Shown here: positions 7,925 to 16,341 of the stretch, piece after piece | How the letters are laid out: each line of letters begins with the position of its first letter | Position numbering within the stretch: the first letter of the stretch is position 1 | Source of the DNA: Clostridium sp. CAG:433 | Lineage (GTDB): Bacteria > Bacillota_I > Bacilli_A > RF39 > UBA660 | NCBI GenBank assembly: GCA_000433675.1 | Contig: FR893545.1 | Span: forward strand, 1 to 36,410 | Length of the DNA stretch: 36,410 nucleotides | Direction: 5' to 3' | The notes under the pieces: model-generated | The model's input: the letters and a program-made list of their open reading frames with translations, nothing else | Databases searched by the model: none | Told to the model about the DNA's origin: nothing | Translations under genes and position numbers: made by a program

Positions 7925-9571
7925 ATGAATAAAATAAAAAATATCATTCTAAAAAATAAAGATAACAAGATATATGTATTTTTTAAAATATTATTAGCAT
8001 TACTTATTTCTATAACAATTATGTTAGATAATTTGTTAGTATTTAATGGTGATATAAATTCAAAACTTAAAGATACATATTTTAAAAGCTTTGAACCAAG
8101 TAAAATATTAATTGTAGTAGTCTCTTTTGTGATTATATATTTAATATTTACTTTACTTGAATATTTGGCTGTAAAATTAGAAAATAGAATTTATTCTGAT
8201 AAAAGTCATAAAATTAAAGATTGGAAAGTATTTGTAATTATATTTGCGTCATTAATTGTATTATGGCTTCCATATATATTGTCTTATTTCCCAGGTGGTG
8301 TATATGCAGATACAATTGCTGCGATTAATCAAGCAACTGGTGAAGTTGGAATAACTAACCATAATCCAATTTTGTATACTCTCGTTATTAAATTATTTTT
8401 ACAAATAGGAAGCATATTTGGTAATAAATTAATTGGTCTTAAAATATTTACTGTTGTTCAAGAAATAGTAATGGCACTTGTACTTGCATATCTTGTATTT
8501 AAATTATATAAAAATAAAATATCAATTAAATATATTGTTTTAACAATTTTATATTTTGGTTTATTTGAACTTATTCCATTATATGTTGTATCTTTATGGA
8601 AAGACGTACCATTTTCTTTAGCATTACTTATGTATATAATTTTTATCTATGATATTGTAAAATGTGATGGTAAAAATTTAAAAAATGTTAAATCAACAAT
8701 ATATTATTGTATATTATCATTATTAGTAATGTTTCTTAGAAACAATGGAAAATACATTGTTGTACTTACAACGTTTATCATAATTTTACAATATAGAAAA
8801 GAAATATTTAAATATGCTAAAAAGTTTATAATATCATCTGCAGTAACTATTGTTGCAACATTTATTGTTCAAGGTCCTATTTATAATAGATATAACTTAA
8901 ATGGACCTTTTGTTGAAAATCTTGGAATACTTAATCAACAACTATGTTATGTCGTTTATGTTGATGGTAATTTAACAGATTATCAGAAAGAATTTATAGG
9001 AAAAGTCATACCACTTGAATCTATTAAAGAACATTATACACCTTTAGATATTGATAATATAAAATGGGGTGATACTGGATTTAGTGAAAGCTTTTTATCG
9101 GAAAATAAGAAAGAATACTTTAAAGTATGGTTCAAGGTATTTTTACAAAATCCAAAAGAATATGTTGTTGCTTATTTATATAATACTGTTGGATATTGGA
9201 ATATGACTAAATCAATATTCTTTGGATATACACAAGAAGAAATGTGGCCAGGACTTGAAAAGAAGGATCCAGGATATATTCAAAGTGATTTTATAAAAGA
9301 TGCAACAGGTAGTTCAATAAGAAATATATTGAAACCAAAAACTGCGATTAGTTCAGCAATATTCTTTGTAGTAACATTAGTATTCTTTAACTTGGTATTA
9401 TTTAAAAAGAAATATAAATATTTACTTGTATTTGTGCCTGCGTTGTTAACATATTTATCAATATTAGTTGCAACGCCAGTAGCATTTACATTAAGATATA
9501 TTTATATACTAGTATTAACTATTCCTTTATATTTCTTCTTAGCTTTTGATAAGAATTACGTAGAAGAATAA
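7925..9571 (+). CDS. Large polytopic membrane protein, DUF6020-like (paralogue of 10179-11933)
   Basis: 548 residues with about ten or more hydrophobic segments. A conserved loop WLPYILSYFPGGVYADT followed by NHNPILYT recurs in the paralogue as WMPYFLSFYPGNLSPDS and DHHPIIHI. This resembles the DUF6020 family. The overall build, with many helices and acidic and His residues in a first extracellular loop, is reminiscent of GT-C glycosyltransferases that use lipid-linked donors, but that is inference. Context (teichoic-acid-type enzymes before, tagD after) suggests polymer decoration outside the membrane. The start is supported by AGAGGT upstream. Confidence 0.7.
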   Translation: MNKIKNIILKNKDNKIYVFFKILLALLISITIMLDNLLVFNGDINSKLKDTYFKSFEPSKILIVVVSFVIIYLIFTLLEYLAVKLENRIYSDKSHKIKDWKVFVIIFASLIVLWLPYILSYFPGGVYADTIAAINQATGEVGITNHNPILYTLVIKLFLQIGSIFGNKLIGLKIFTVVQEIVMALVLAYLVFKLYKNKISIKYIVLTILYFGLFELIPLYVVSLWKDVPFSLALLMYIIFIYDIVKCDGKNLKNVKSTIYYCILSLLVMFLRNNGKYIVVLTTFIIILQYRKEIFKYAKKFIISSAVTIVATFIVQGPIYNRYNLNGPFVENLGILNQQLCYVVYVDGNLTDYQKEFIGKVIPLESIKEHYTPLDIDNIKWGDTGFSESFLSENKKEYFKVWFKVFLQNPKEYVVAYLYNTVGYWNMTKSIFFGYTQEEMWPGLEKKDPGYIQSDFIKDATGSSIRNILKPKTAISSAIFFVVTLVFFNLVLFKKKYKYLLVFVPALLTYLSILVATPVAFTLRYIYILVLTIPLYFFLAFDKNYVEE

Positions 9572-9577
9572 GGTTAT

Positions 9578-9606
9578 AACTCCATTTTAAAATAAATGGA
9601 GTTTTT
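9578..9606 (+). terminator. Intrinsic terminator before tagD
   Basis: AACTCCATTT (9578-9587) pairs perfectly with AAATGGAGTT (9594-9603) around a 6-nt loop, followed by TTT. Confidence 0.8.
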
Positions 9607-9621
9607 ATGTATTTAATACAC

Positions 9622-9650
9622 TTGATAATTATATAAATTTTATATATAAT
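9622..9650 (+). promoter_or_regulatory. tagD promoter
   Basis: TTGATA (9622-9627) and TATAAT (9645-9650) have the ideal 17-nt spacing. The predicted start near 9657 excludes the ATG at 9659 as a useful start and supports the one at 9683. Confidence 0.8.
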
Positions 9651-9682
9651 ATCGTTAAATGAATTATGAAAAGGAAGATTTT

Positions 9683-10120
9683 ATGAAAAGAGTTTTAACA
9701 TATGGAACATTTGATTTGTTACATTTTGGACATATTGAAATACTTAGAAGAGCAAAAGAACTAGGAGATTATTTAATAGTTGCAGTATCAACAGATGAAT
9801 TTAATGAAATAAAAGGTAAGAAAGCATATCATAATTATGAAACTAGAAAAAAGATGCTTGAAGCAATTAGATATGTTGATTTAGTAATACCTGAAAATGA
9901 TTGGAAACAAAAAAGAAATGATGTTATTGACTATAAAGTAGATGTAGTTGTTATGGGTTCGGACTGGGAAAATAATGAAAATTTTGAATGCTTAAGAGAT
10001 ATATGTGAAGTTGTTTATTTACCAAGAACGGAAGGAATTTCAACTACAAAAATAAAAAAGGATTTAGGATTAAAAGAAGAATCTTATTCTAATAATAGTG
10101 TTTATATTCTTAAAAAGTAA
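9683..10120 (+). CDS. tagD: Glycerol-3-phosphate cytidylyltransferase
   Basis: Makes CDP-glycerol from CTP and glycerol-3-phosphate, the donor for glycerophosphotransferases of teichoic acid synthesis. 145 residues. The start at 9683 gives the canonical N-terminus MKRVLTYGTFDLLHFGHIEIL and has AAGGAAG upstream. The in-frame ATG at 9659 lies at the predicted transcription start. Signature motifs are HFGH (nucleotide-binding HxGH), WKQKRND and RTEGISTTKIK (RTxGISTT). The C-terminal extension of about 15 residues beyond the Bacillus enzyme looks unstructured. It pairs functionally with the CDP-glycerol-dependent enzyme at 6496. Confidence 0.95.
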   Translation: MKRVLTYGTFDLLHFGHIEILRRAKELGDYLIVAVSTDEFNEIKGKKAYHNYETRKKMLEAIRYVDLVIPENDWKQKRNDVIDYKVDVVVMGSDWENNENFECLRDICEVVYLPRTEGISTTKIKKDLGLKEESYSNNSVYILKK

Positions 10121-10131
10121 ATAAATATTTA

Positions 10132-10160
10132 TTGCGAATAATTATGTTTTATTATATAAT
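10132..10160 (+). promoter_or_regulatory. Promoter of the second DUF6020-like gene
   Basis: TTGCGA (10132-10137) and TATAAT (10155-10160) with 17-nt spacing, 18 nt before the ATG. Confidence 0.75.
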
Positions 10161-10178
10161 TTCTATAGTGGTGATAAT

Positions 10179-11933
10179 ATGGAAAGATTAAAACAAATTT
10201 TAAAAAGTACTAAAATACTTAATATACTAATGGCAGTAATAACATATGGTTCAATATGTTTGTTAGGAGTATTAAAAACTTATGATGTTGTATCGTGGTT
10301 TATATTTCTTGTATTAGTACTATTTTTTTGTAAAACAGATATTAATAATAAAATTATGAAAAAGGAAAATATATTTTTATCGATATTGTTTTCTTTTATA
10401 ATAATATTTGGGTCAATAGTTAATGAATTAAAATATAACGCAGAAGTTAGTATTTTTAGAACATTTTTTACATTTAGAAACTTTATATATATAGTTGGAA
10501 TATTTAATTTATTATATATTGTATTTACAAATGTAATGCCTAAATTATATTTGTATTCGATAAAAAATGAAAAAAGTATATTTAAAAGTAAGAAATTTAT
10601 GTTTGTTATATGCTTTTTAATAATTATGTTATGTTGGATGCCTTATTTTTTAAGTTTTTATCCTGGTAATTTATCACCAGATTCGATATCAGAGTTAACA
10701 ACAGTTATAAATAATTTTGCAAACGCATCTGATCATCATCCAATAATACATATATTGTTTATTGCTATTCCATATAAAATAGTATTTGGAATTACTAATA
10801 ATGTGACAATTAGTGTGGCAGCTGTAACATTAACACAAATGATTGTTATGGCTTCAATATTCTCTTCATTAATTGTGTTTTTACGTAATAGAAAAGTAAA
10901 AGATAAGATATTATTTGCAATTCTTGCATATTATGCTATTTTACCAATGCATGGTTATTATAGTATTGTAATGTGGAAAGATGTTATCTTTTCCGGATTA
11001 CTATTACTTCTTACTATGGAACTTGTAAAAATAATAGAAAAACAAAATAATAACAAATTGAATTTTAAACAATTAATAAGTTTTATTATTGTATCTATAT
11101 TTTGTGTATTCTTTAGAAATAATGCAATTTATATGTATTTTTTACTAGCAATTGCAACATTTATTTTCTTTAGAAAATATTATAAAATATTTATACCAGC
11201 CTTTGTAATAGTATTTGGTGTTTACTATACCGTAAAAGGACCTGTTTTTGAAGCTTTAAATATTACTAAATCATCTTCATCAGAGTATATAGGAATACCT
11301 TTACAACAAATTGGTAGGATGGCATATAAAGATGCAAATTTTACTAAAAAAGAAAAAGAAACTTTAAATAAACTTATGCCATTAAAAGAAATGAAAAAGG
11401 CATATGATCCAATTATTTCTGATGGTATAAAATTTAATTCATATTATAATTCAAATGTATTTGATGAAAATAAGGGTGAATATTTAAAACTATGGTTAGG
11501 ATTAATAAAAAGATATCCAACAATAGCGCTTGAAGCCTATTCTATTAGTACATTAGGATATTGGTATCCTGGAGTATCATATGGAAGTGTATGTTATGGT
11601 ATTATTGAAAATGATTATGGATTAAAAAATGATCCTAAACTTGGTAATCAAGTTCAATATTTCTTATTTGATATAGAAAAAAGGGGAGTACCAATATTAA
11701 ATATTGAATGGAGTATTGGTTTGTGTTTTTGGTTAATTTTAGTTTTTGCAATATTAGCAGTTAAAAAAGTAGGTAAAAAAGCATTATACATATATGTTCC
11801 AGTATTTGGTATATGGCTTACTATGATGGCTGCATCACCAGTATATGCAGAATTTAGATATGTTTATGGAGCTTTTACTTGTTTACCATTACTTATGCTT
11901 ATTCCATATATAAATTTTAAAAGTAAAGATTGA
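10179..11933 (+). CDS. Large polytopic membrane protein, DUF6020-like (paralogue of 7925-9571)
   Basis: 584 residues with numerous hydrophobic helices. It shares with the 7925 protein the loop WMPYFLSFYPGNLSPDS, a following HHP motif, the VMWKDV(I/P)F segment, FRNN, and a late block ending in AASPVYAEFRYVY, where the paralogue has VATPVAFTLRYIY. It carries two extra N-terminal helices. The role is probably the same class of transfer or flipping step in surface polymer assembly on a different substrate. The family assignment (DUF6020-like) is by resemblance and a GT-C-type activity is only inferred. It has its own promoter. Confidence 0.7.
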   Translation: MERLKQILKSTKILNILMAVITYGSICLLGVLKTYDVVSWFIFLVLVLFFCKTDINNKIMKKENIFLSILFSFIIIFGSIVNELKYNAEVSIFRTFFTFRNFIYIVGIFNLLYIVFTNVMPKLYLYSIKNEKSIFKSKKFMFVICFLIIMLCWMPYFLSFYPGNLSPDSISELTTVINNFANASDHHPIIHILFIAIPYKIVFGITNNVTISVAAVTLTQMIVMASIFSSLIVFLRNRKVKDKILFAILAYYAILPMHGYYSIVMWKDVIFSGLLLLLTMELVKIIEKQNNNKLNFKQLISFIIVSIFCVFFRNNAIYMYFLLAIATFIFFRKYYKIFIPAFVIVFGVYYTVKGPVFEALNITKSSSSEYIGIPLQQIGRMAYKDANFTKKEKETLNKLMPLKEMKKAYDPIISDGIKFNSYYNSNVFDENKGEYLKLWLGLIKRYPTIALEAYSISTLGYWYPGVSYGSVCYGIIENDYGLKNDPKLGNQVQYFLFDIEKRGVPILNIEWSIGLCFWLILVFAILAVKKVGKKALYIYVPVFGIWLTMMAASPVYAEFRYVYGAFTCLPLLMLIPYINFKSKD

Positions 11934-11957
11934 TATTTGATAGAAATATGTTATAAT
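11930..11957 (+). promoter_or_regulatory. Promoter of the membrane-anchored GT2 gene
   Basis: TTGATA (11930-11935) overlaps the stop codon of the preceding gene. TATAAT (11952-11957) follows after 16 nt and has an extended TG-T. Confidence 0.75.
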
Positions 11958-11987
11958 TATTAAAGATTATATTTAAGGAGTAGAAAA

Positions 11988-12926
11988 ATGAAGAAAGATA
12001 GTAAAAAAATAGCAGTATTGATTCCATGTTATAATGAATCAAAAACAATTGAAAAAGTAGTAAAAGATTATAAAGAAGTGTTGCCAGAAGCAGATATTTA
12101 TGTTTATGATAATAATAGTACTGATGGTACTGATGAGATTGCAAGAAAAGCAGGAGCAATAGTAAAGTATGAATATCGTCAAGGAAAAGGTAATGTAATC
12201 AGAAGCATGTTTAAAGACATAGATGCTGATTGTTATCTTATGATTGATGGTGATGATACATATCCTAAAGAAAATGCTAGAGAAATGTGTGATCTTGTAT
12301 TAAATAAGGGTGCTGATATGGTAGTAGGTGATAGATTATCATCAACATATTTTACAGAAAATAAAAGACCATTCCATAATGTAGGAAATAGACTTGTTAG
12401 ATGGCTTATTAATTCATTATTTAAAGGTCATATAAATGATATAATGACTGGTTATAGAGCATTTAGTTATGAGTTTGTAAAAACATTTCCAGTACTATCA
12501 AAAGGTTTTGAAATAGAAAATGAAATGACTATCCATGCACTTGATAAAAATATGTATGTAGAAGAATTACCAGTTGAGTATAGAGATAGACCAGCAGGAT
12601 CTGTATCAAAACTTAATACATATAGTGATGGATTTAAGGTTTTAAAAACAATCGCAAGATTATTTAAAGAATATAAACCAATGATTTTCTTTGGACTTAT
12701 AAGTTTATTATTTCTTATAGTGTCTATAATATTTGGTATTCCAGTATTCCATGATTATTTTAAAACAGGTTTAGTAGAAAGATTCCCAACATTAATATTC
12801 TCAGGATTTATGCTAATGGTTTCTCTTATAATGTTTACTTGCGGAATAATACTAGAAGTAGTTGCTAAAAAACATAGACAATTATTTGAATTATTCTTAG
12901 TTAATACAAAAAAGGATCAAAATTAA
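11988..12926 (+). CDS. Membrane-anchored GT2 glycosyltransferase (dolichyl/undecaprenyl-phosphate sugar synthase type)
   Basis: 312 residues. The N-terminal GT-A domain has VLIPCYNESKTI, VYDNNSTDGT, RQGKGNVIRS and the metal-binding DGDDTYP. The block NDIMTGYRAFS and the FEIENEMTIHAL stretch match DPM1/GtrB-type enzymes that charge a polyprenyl phosphate with one sugar. Two C-terminal hydrophobic hairpins (about 230-255 and 265-295) anchor it in the membrane. Together with GtrA (2568) and a GT-C-like protein (7925 or 10179) it could form a three-component glycan modification route. This grouping is inferred from gene content. Ribosome site AAGGAG is well placed. Confidence 0.88.
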   Translation: MKKDSKKIAVLIPCYNESKTIEKVVKDYKEVLPEADIYVYDNNSTDGTDEIARKAGAIVKYEYRQGKGNVIRSMFKDIDADCYLMIDGDDTYPKENAREMCDLVLNKGADMVVGDRLSSTYFTENKRPFHNVGNRLVRWLINSLFKGHINDIMTGYRAFSYEFVKTFPVLSKGFEIENEMTIHALDKNMYVEELPVEYRDRPAGSVSKLNTYSDGFKVLKTIARLFKEYKPMIFFGLISLLFLIVSIIFGIPVFHDYFKTGLVERFPTLIFSGFMLMVSLIMFTCGIILEVVAKKHRQLFELFLVNTKKDQN

Positions 12927-12938
12927 TTTGATCCTTTT
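12910..12938. terminator. Terminator between convergent genes
   Basis: A 12-bp perfect stem, AAAAGGATCAAA (12910-12921) with TTTGATCCTTTT (12927-12938), has a 5-nt loop and overlaps both stop regions. The A and T ends allow function on both strands. Confidence 0.8.
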
Positions 12939-14070
12939 AAAATGCTTTAATATAATTTTCAATTTTATTTATAAACTTTTTATATATTTTTGTTTTAGTA
13001 ATTAACTTTGAAAGTAGTTGCCTAATGTATTCAATAATTGCGGATACTATAAATATAATTATTGAATATAGTAACATTTTTATAATTACATTTGGATATA
13101 TAACACCATTTACTGAAATTGGAAGTCTATCATATAAGAATTTAACTAAGAAATTATTTTCATGTACCAAATATATACCAAATGTTAAACTTGCAAATTT
13201 ATTTATAAATTTACTTTTAAAATCAAATGTTTCAAATAGTAATAGGTATAAAACACTTTCTAATATTATGACTGGTGATATATAGTCAATTAATTTTAAT
13301 CCAAATAAATATTTTACATAGCTTAATATTTCAATAGTTGAATTTTCAAAGTAATCAGTAATAATTTTTGGAGTGATAGCTAAGAATATTGAAACAATAA
13401 AAAGTGCTAATAGTAATAATTGATATTTGTTTTTTGAAAAATTTCTAAAGTGATAATTTTCTCTTAATTTATATTTTCCAAAATAAGCACCAATTATGTA
13501 AAGCATTACAAAGCTTGCGATTGTGTATCCATTATTATTTAGTGTTGAATTAAGTGTAACAGTTGGAACTATTGATAACATTATAAGTAATATAATTATT
13601 AATGTTTTATGTTGTTTTTGTGATAATGTTTCAATTAACTTATTTATAAATGGAGATAACAAATATAAGAATATATACATATTAATAAACCAATAGAATT
13701 CTCCAAATCCATAATTAAAATTAAATGGTTGTATGAAAAATAGCATTTCAGTTTTTGTTATAGTAACAATTCCTGTTACTGAAAAAATAATTGCATATAT
13801 TAGTTTATAAAACCATGTTGTTGTTATCAATGAAACTACTTTTCTGGGTTTAAATTTTTTATTATACTGAAAATATCCCGAGACAAGTACAAATGAATTT
13901 ACGTGTATTGATACAATAATATATATAAAATATATAATAAGGTTTAATGTTCCACTTGTTTTTGCTAATATGTTTGAATGAAATATAAAATGCCAAATAA
14001 CTATCATAAACATTGATGTTATTCGCATTAATTCGAAATTAGAATTTCGCTCTGTTTTTTCTTTTGTCAT
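12937..14070 (-). CDS. Membrane O-acyltransferase (acyltransferase 3 family)
   Basis: 377 residues with about ten membrane helices. The N-terminus RNSNFELMRITSMFMIVIWH has the conserved arginine and helix-1 histidine of the acyltransferase-3 family. The segments FVLVSGYF, FYWFINMYIFLYLLSPFIN and GIYLVHENN also fit. Such proteins move acyl groups, commonly acetyl, onto sugars outside the membrane. The nearby extracytoplasmic SGNH hydrolases could be partners or antagonists. The ATG has a GGGGGAAT-type ribosome site on the minus strand. Substrate unknown. Confidence 0.88.
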   Translation of the reverse strand: MTKEKTERNSNFELMRITSMFMIVIWHFIFHSNILAKTSGTLNLIIYFIYIIVSIHVNSFVLVSGYFQYNKKFKPRKVVSLITTTWFYKLIYAIIFSVTGIVTITKTEMLFFIQPFNFNYGFGEFYWFINMYIFLYLLSPFINKLIETLSQKQHKTLIIILLIMLSIVPTVTLNSTLNNNGYTIASFVMLYIIGAYFGKYKLRENYHFRNFSKNKYQLLLLALFIVSIFLAITPKIITDYFENSTIEILSYVKYLFGLKLIDYISPVIILESVLYLLLFETFDFKSKFINKFASLTFGIYLVHENNFLVKFLYDRLPISVNGVIYPNVIIKMLLYSIIIFIVSAIIEYIRQLLSKLITKTKIYKKFINKIENYIKAF

Positions 14071-14181
14071 AATTTATTCCCCCTGAACTATGATAATATA
14101 TAAACATTATAACATATAAATATCAAATAAAAAATAGAAAATAATATAAAAAAAATGTAAAATATTGCTAATTATATTGAA

Positions 14182-14210
14182 TTAATAAAATTAAGTTGTT
14201 ATTATATAAT
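14182..14210 (+). promoter_or_regulatory. Possible promoter of the first SGNH gene
   Basis: TATAAT at 14205-14210 is clear. The -35 (TTAATA, 14182-14187, 17-nt spacing) is weak. The rest of 14071-14181 is AT-rich with no further recognisable element. Confidence 0.45.
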
Positions 14211-14228
14211 CTGTTGGCAGGTGAAATT

Positions 14229-15308
14229 ATGATTTTTATAGATTTGAGTAATAAAAATAAATCGTATTGTAAAAAAATAATTGATTCAGTGAATAAAAAT
14301 GAAAAAGATATAGTTATTAATTGTAATTATACCGATTATACAAAAAATAATGTGCAAATAATTAATATTAATGATGAAAGAGAATTAGCGGATTATGCGA
14401 TAAAATCTGAAATGGTATTAATTTTTGATATTAATGATTACAAAAAATATGTTAATTATTGCAAAAGAGTTATTATGGTTTTAGATTCTAAGAATAATAA
14501 ATTATCTAGAAATATAAATAAGTTAAGTATAGAGTTTACAGAAATAAATAATATAAATGACATTATTAGAATGAAAGATAGTAAAAAGAAAAATAAAAAA
14601 AGTAATATGGATTTATTTCTATATTTTATTTTAATTACTATAATATTTGCTTTATCGTTACTATCTATAAATAAGGGTGAAGCAATTAATAAATTAAATA
14701 GTGATAAAAAGAATTTAAATAAAGAAATAACGGATTTAAAACAAATTAATAAAAATTATACAAATTATTTATTCCTAGGAGATTCTATAACAAATTATTA
14801 TGATTTAGATAAATATTATAAAGGTTATAAAGTAGTTAATAGTGGAGTATGTGGAGATCAAACAGATGATATTTTAGATGATTTAAAAAAACGTGCTTAT
14901 GTATACAATCCATCAACTGTATTTTTACTTATTGGAACAAATGATTTAGATCATGATAAATCAAATGAAGAAATTATAGAAAAAATAGAAAATATAGTTA
15001 AAGATTTAAATGAGAATTTACCTAATGCAAAAATATATTTAGAATCTATATATCCAATTAATAATACAAATGATAAGAAAATTAATAAACCTCTTATTGG
15101 TAAAAGGGATAATAAAAGAGTTGTAGAAATAAATGATAAGCTAGAAAAATATTGTAATAATAAAAATTGTACATATTTGGATATATATAGTTTATTAAAA
15201 GATAAAGATGGCGATTTGAAACTTGAATATGCAGCAGATGGTTTACATGTGTCTAGCGAAGGTTATGAAGTAATAACAAAAGAATTAAAGAAATATATGC
15301 ATAAATAA
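14229..15308 (+). CDS. Membrane-anchored SGNH/GDSL hydrolase with extra N-terminal domain
   Basis: 359 residues from ATG 14229, preferred over an in-frame ATG at 14196 that overlaps the -10 region, because AGGTGA lies just upstream. Order: an N-terminal domain of about 115 residues that I do not recognise (alternating strands such as VLIFDIND and VIMVLDS), a basic linker, one membrane helix (about 128-147), a short coiled coil, then the SGNH domain. That domain has GDSIT (Ser186), GVCGDQT, LIGTNDL (block III Asn) and DGLH (Asp337, His340). The hydrolase should face outward and could act as an O-acetylesterase or acyltransferase on surface polymers. The N-terminal part would then be cytoplasmic. 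Confidence 0.85.
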   Translation: MIFIDLSNKNKSYCKKIIDSVNKNEKDIVINCNYTDYTKNNVQIININDERELADYAIKSEMVLIFDINDYKKYVNYCKRVIMVLDSKNNKLSRNINKLSIEFTEINNINDIIRMKDSKKKNKKSNMDLFLYFILITIIFALSLLSINKGEAINKLNSDKKNLNKEITDLKQINKNYTNYLFLGDSITNYYDLDKYYKGYKVVNSGVCGDQTDDILDDLKKRAYVYNPSTVFLLIGTNDLDHDKSNEEIIEKIENIVKDLNENLPNAKIYLESIYPINNTNDKKINKPLIGKRDNKRVVEINDKLEKYCNNKNCTYLDIYSLLKDKDGDLKLEYAADGLHVSSEGYEVITKELKKYMHK

Positions 15309-15335
15309 GATTTAATATTTTAAATCTTATTTTTT
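15303..15335 (+). terminator. Intrinsic terminator between the two SGNH genes
   Basis: A 13-bp perfect stem, left arm 15303-15315 and right arm 15320-15332, with loop TATT and T-run. It overlaps the upstream stop codon. Confidence 0.8.
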
Positions 15336-15372
15336 AATGCTATAATTATTATAGTATAGGAGAAATGGTAAT

Positions 15373-16053
15373 ATGAAAAATTTAAAAACTTTAGTAATTT
15401 TTATAGGAGCTTCATTTATGTTGCTTGTTGGAATACTTTTATGTATTAATGAACAAGAAATGATAAAATTAAGTTCGAGAGTAGAAAGGTTAGAAAGATA
15501 TACTTATAATAAAGAATCAATAGTATTTTTAGGTGATTCAATAACAAGCAGATGTGATTTAAATAAATATTTTCCTAATTATAATGTATATAATAGTGGA
15601 ATTGCAGGTAATATGACAAAAGATATATTAGATAATATGGAAAATAGAGTATTTGTATATAATCCAACAAAAGTATTTATACTTATTGGAACAAATGATT
15701 TAGTCTATAGTGGACTTGATAATGATGGAATAAAAAATAATATTGAAGAAATAATTAATAAAATATATGAAAAAAATAGTAATACAAAAATATATTTAGA
15801 ATCAATTTATCCAGTTAATAATTCATTAAATAAAGAAATAGTAGAAACAAGAACAAATGATAATATTAAAGATTTAAATAATAAAATAGAAAAAATATGC
15901 AATAATAATAAATGTACATATATAAATATGTATGATAATTTAACAGATAAAAATGGTAATATGAAAAGAATTTATACAGTAGATGGACTTCATCTTAATA
16001 AGATAGGTTATAAAGCTGTAGCAAGTAAATTAACTAAATATTTAAACGAATAA
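15373..16053 (+). CDS. Membrane-anchored SGNH/GDSL hydrolase (paralogue of 14229-15308)
   Basis: 226 residues. One N-terminal signal-anchor helix (about 7-25) replaces the longer N-terminal part of its neighbour. A short coiled coil leads to the SGNH domain: FLGDSIT (Ser56), NSGIAGNMT, LIGTNDL and DGLH (Asp204, His207). It is clearly similar along the whole catalytic domain to the preceding gene, so the pair arose by duplication. A TATAAT with extended TG-C at 15341-15346 directly follows the terminator and probably starts its transcript. Likely extracellular and acting on acylated glycans or peptidoglycan. Substrate unknown. Confidence 0.87.
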   Translation: MKNLKTLVIFIGASFMLLVGILLCINEQEMIKLSSRVERLERYTYNKESIVFLGDSITSRCDLNKYFPNYNVYNSGIAGNMTKDILDNMENRVFVYNPTKVFILIGTNDLVYSGLDNDGIKNNIEEIINKIYEKNSNTKIYLESIYPVNNSLNKEIVETRTNDNIKDLNNKIEKICNNNKCTYINMYDNLTDKNGNMKRIYTVDGLHLNKIGYKAVASKLTKYLNE

Positions 16054-16071
16054 TTATTAGAGGGTGAAATT

Positions 16072-16341
16072 ATGAAAAAGAAAATCGCCATATCATTAAT
16101 AGTTGCTTTTATAGTGTTTGGCGTAATAACATTTATTTTAACTAAAATATATGATAATAAATACGATGTTTTAACTGATTATGTAAATCCAAAAATAAAA
16201 AGTACAAAAGAAGAAATAAAAAGTAATACAAATAAATTAAATGAAATAAAAGAAAAAAATGATAGTAAGCAAAAAGCACAAGACAATATGAATAAATATA
16301 TTGGTGAACTTGAAAATAGGGTAAAAACTTATGAAAAATAA
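16072..16341 (+). CDS. Small membrane-anchored coiled-coil protein
   Basis: 89 residues: one N-terminal membrane helix (about 5-26) and a Lys/Glu-rich coiled coil (about 45-89). No family recognised. AGGGTGA ribosome site. It lies 18 nt after the SGNH gene and overlaps the deacetylase gene by 11 nt, so it is probably co-expressed. Its architecture resembles the N-terminal part of that deacetylase (helix, then coiled coil), which hints that the two may pair or share an origin. Confidence 0.7.
   Translation: MKKKIAISLIVAFIVFGVITFILTKIYDNKYDVLTDYVNPKIKSTKEEIKSNTNKLNEIKEKNDSKQKAQDNMNKYIGELENRVKTYEK

Noticed and set aside
9659..9682. tagD start at ATG 9659
   Set aside because: It lies at the predicted transcription start. 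The canonical TagD N-terminus and an AAGGAAG ribosome site belong to ATG 9683.
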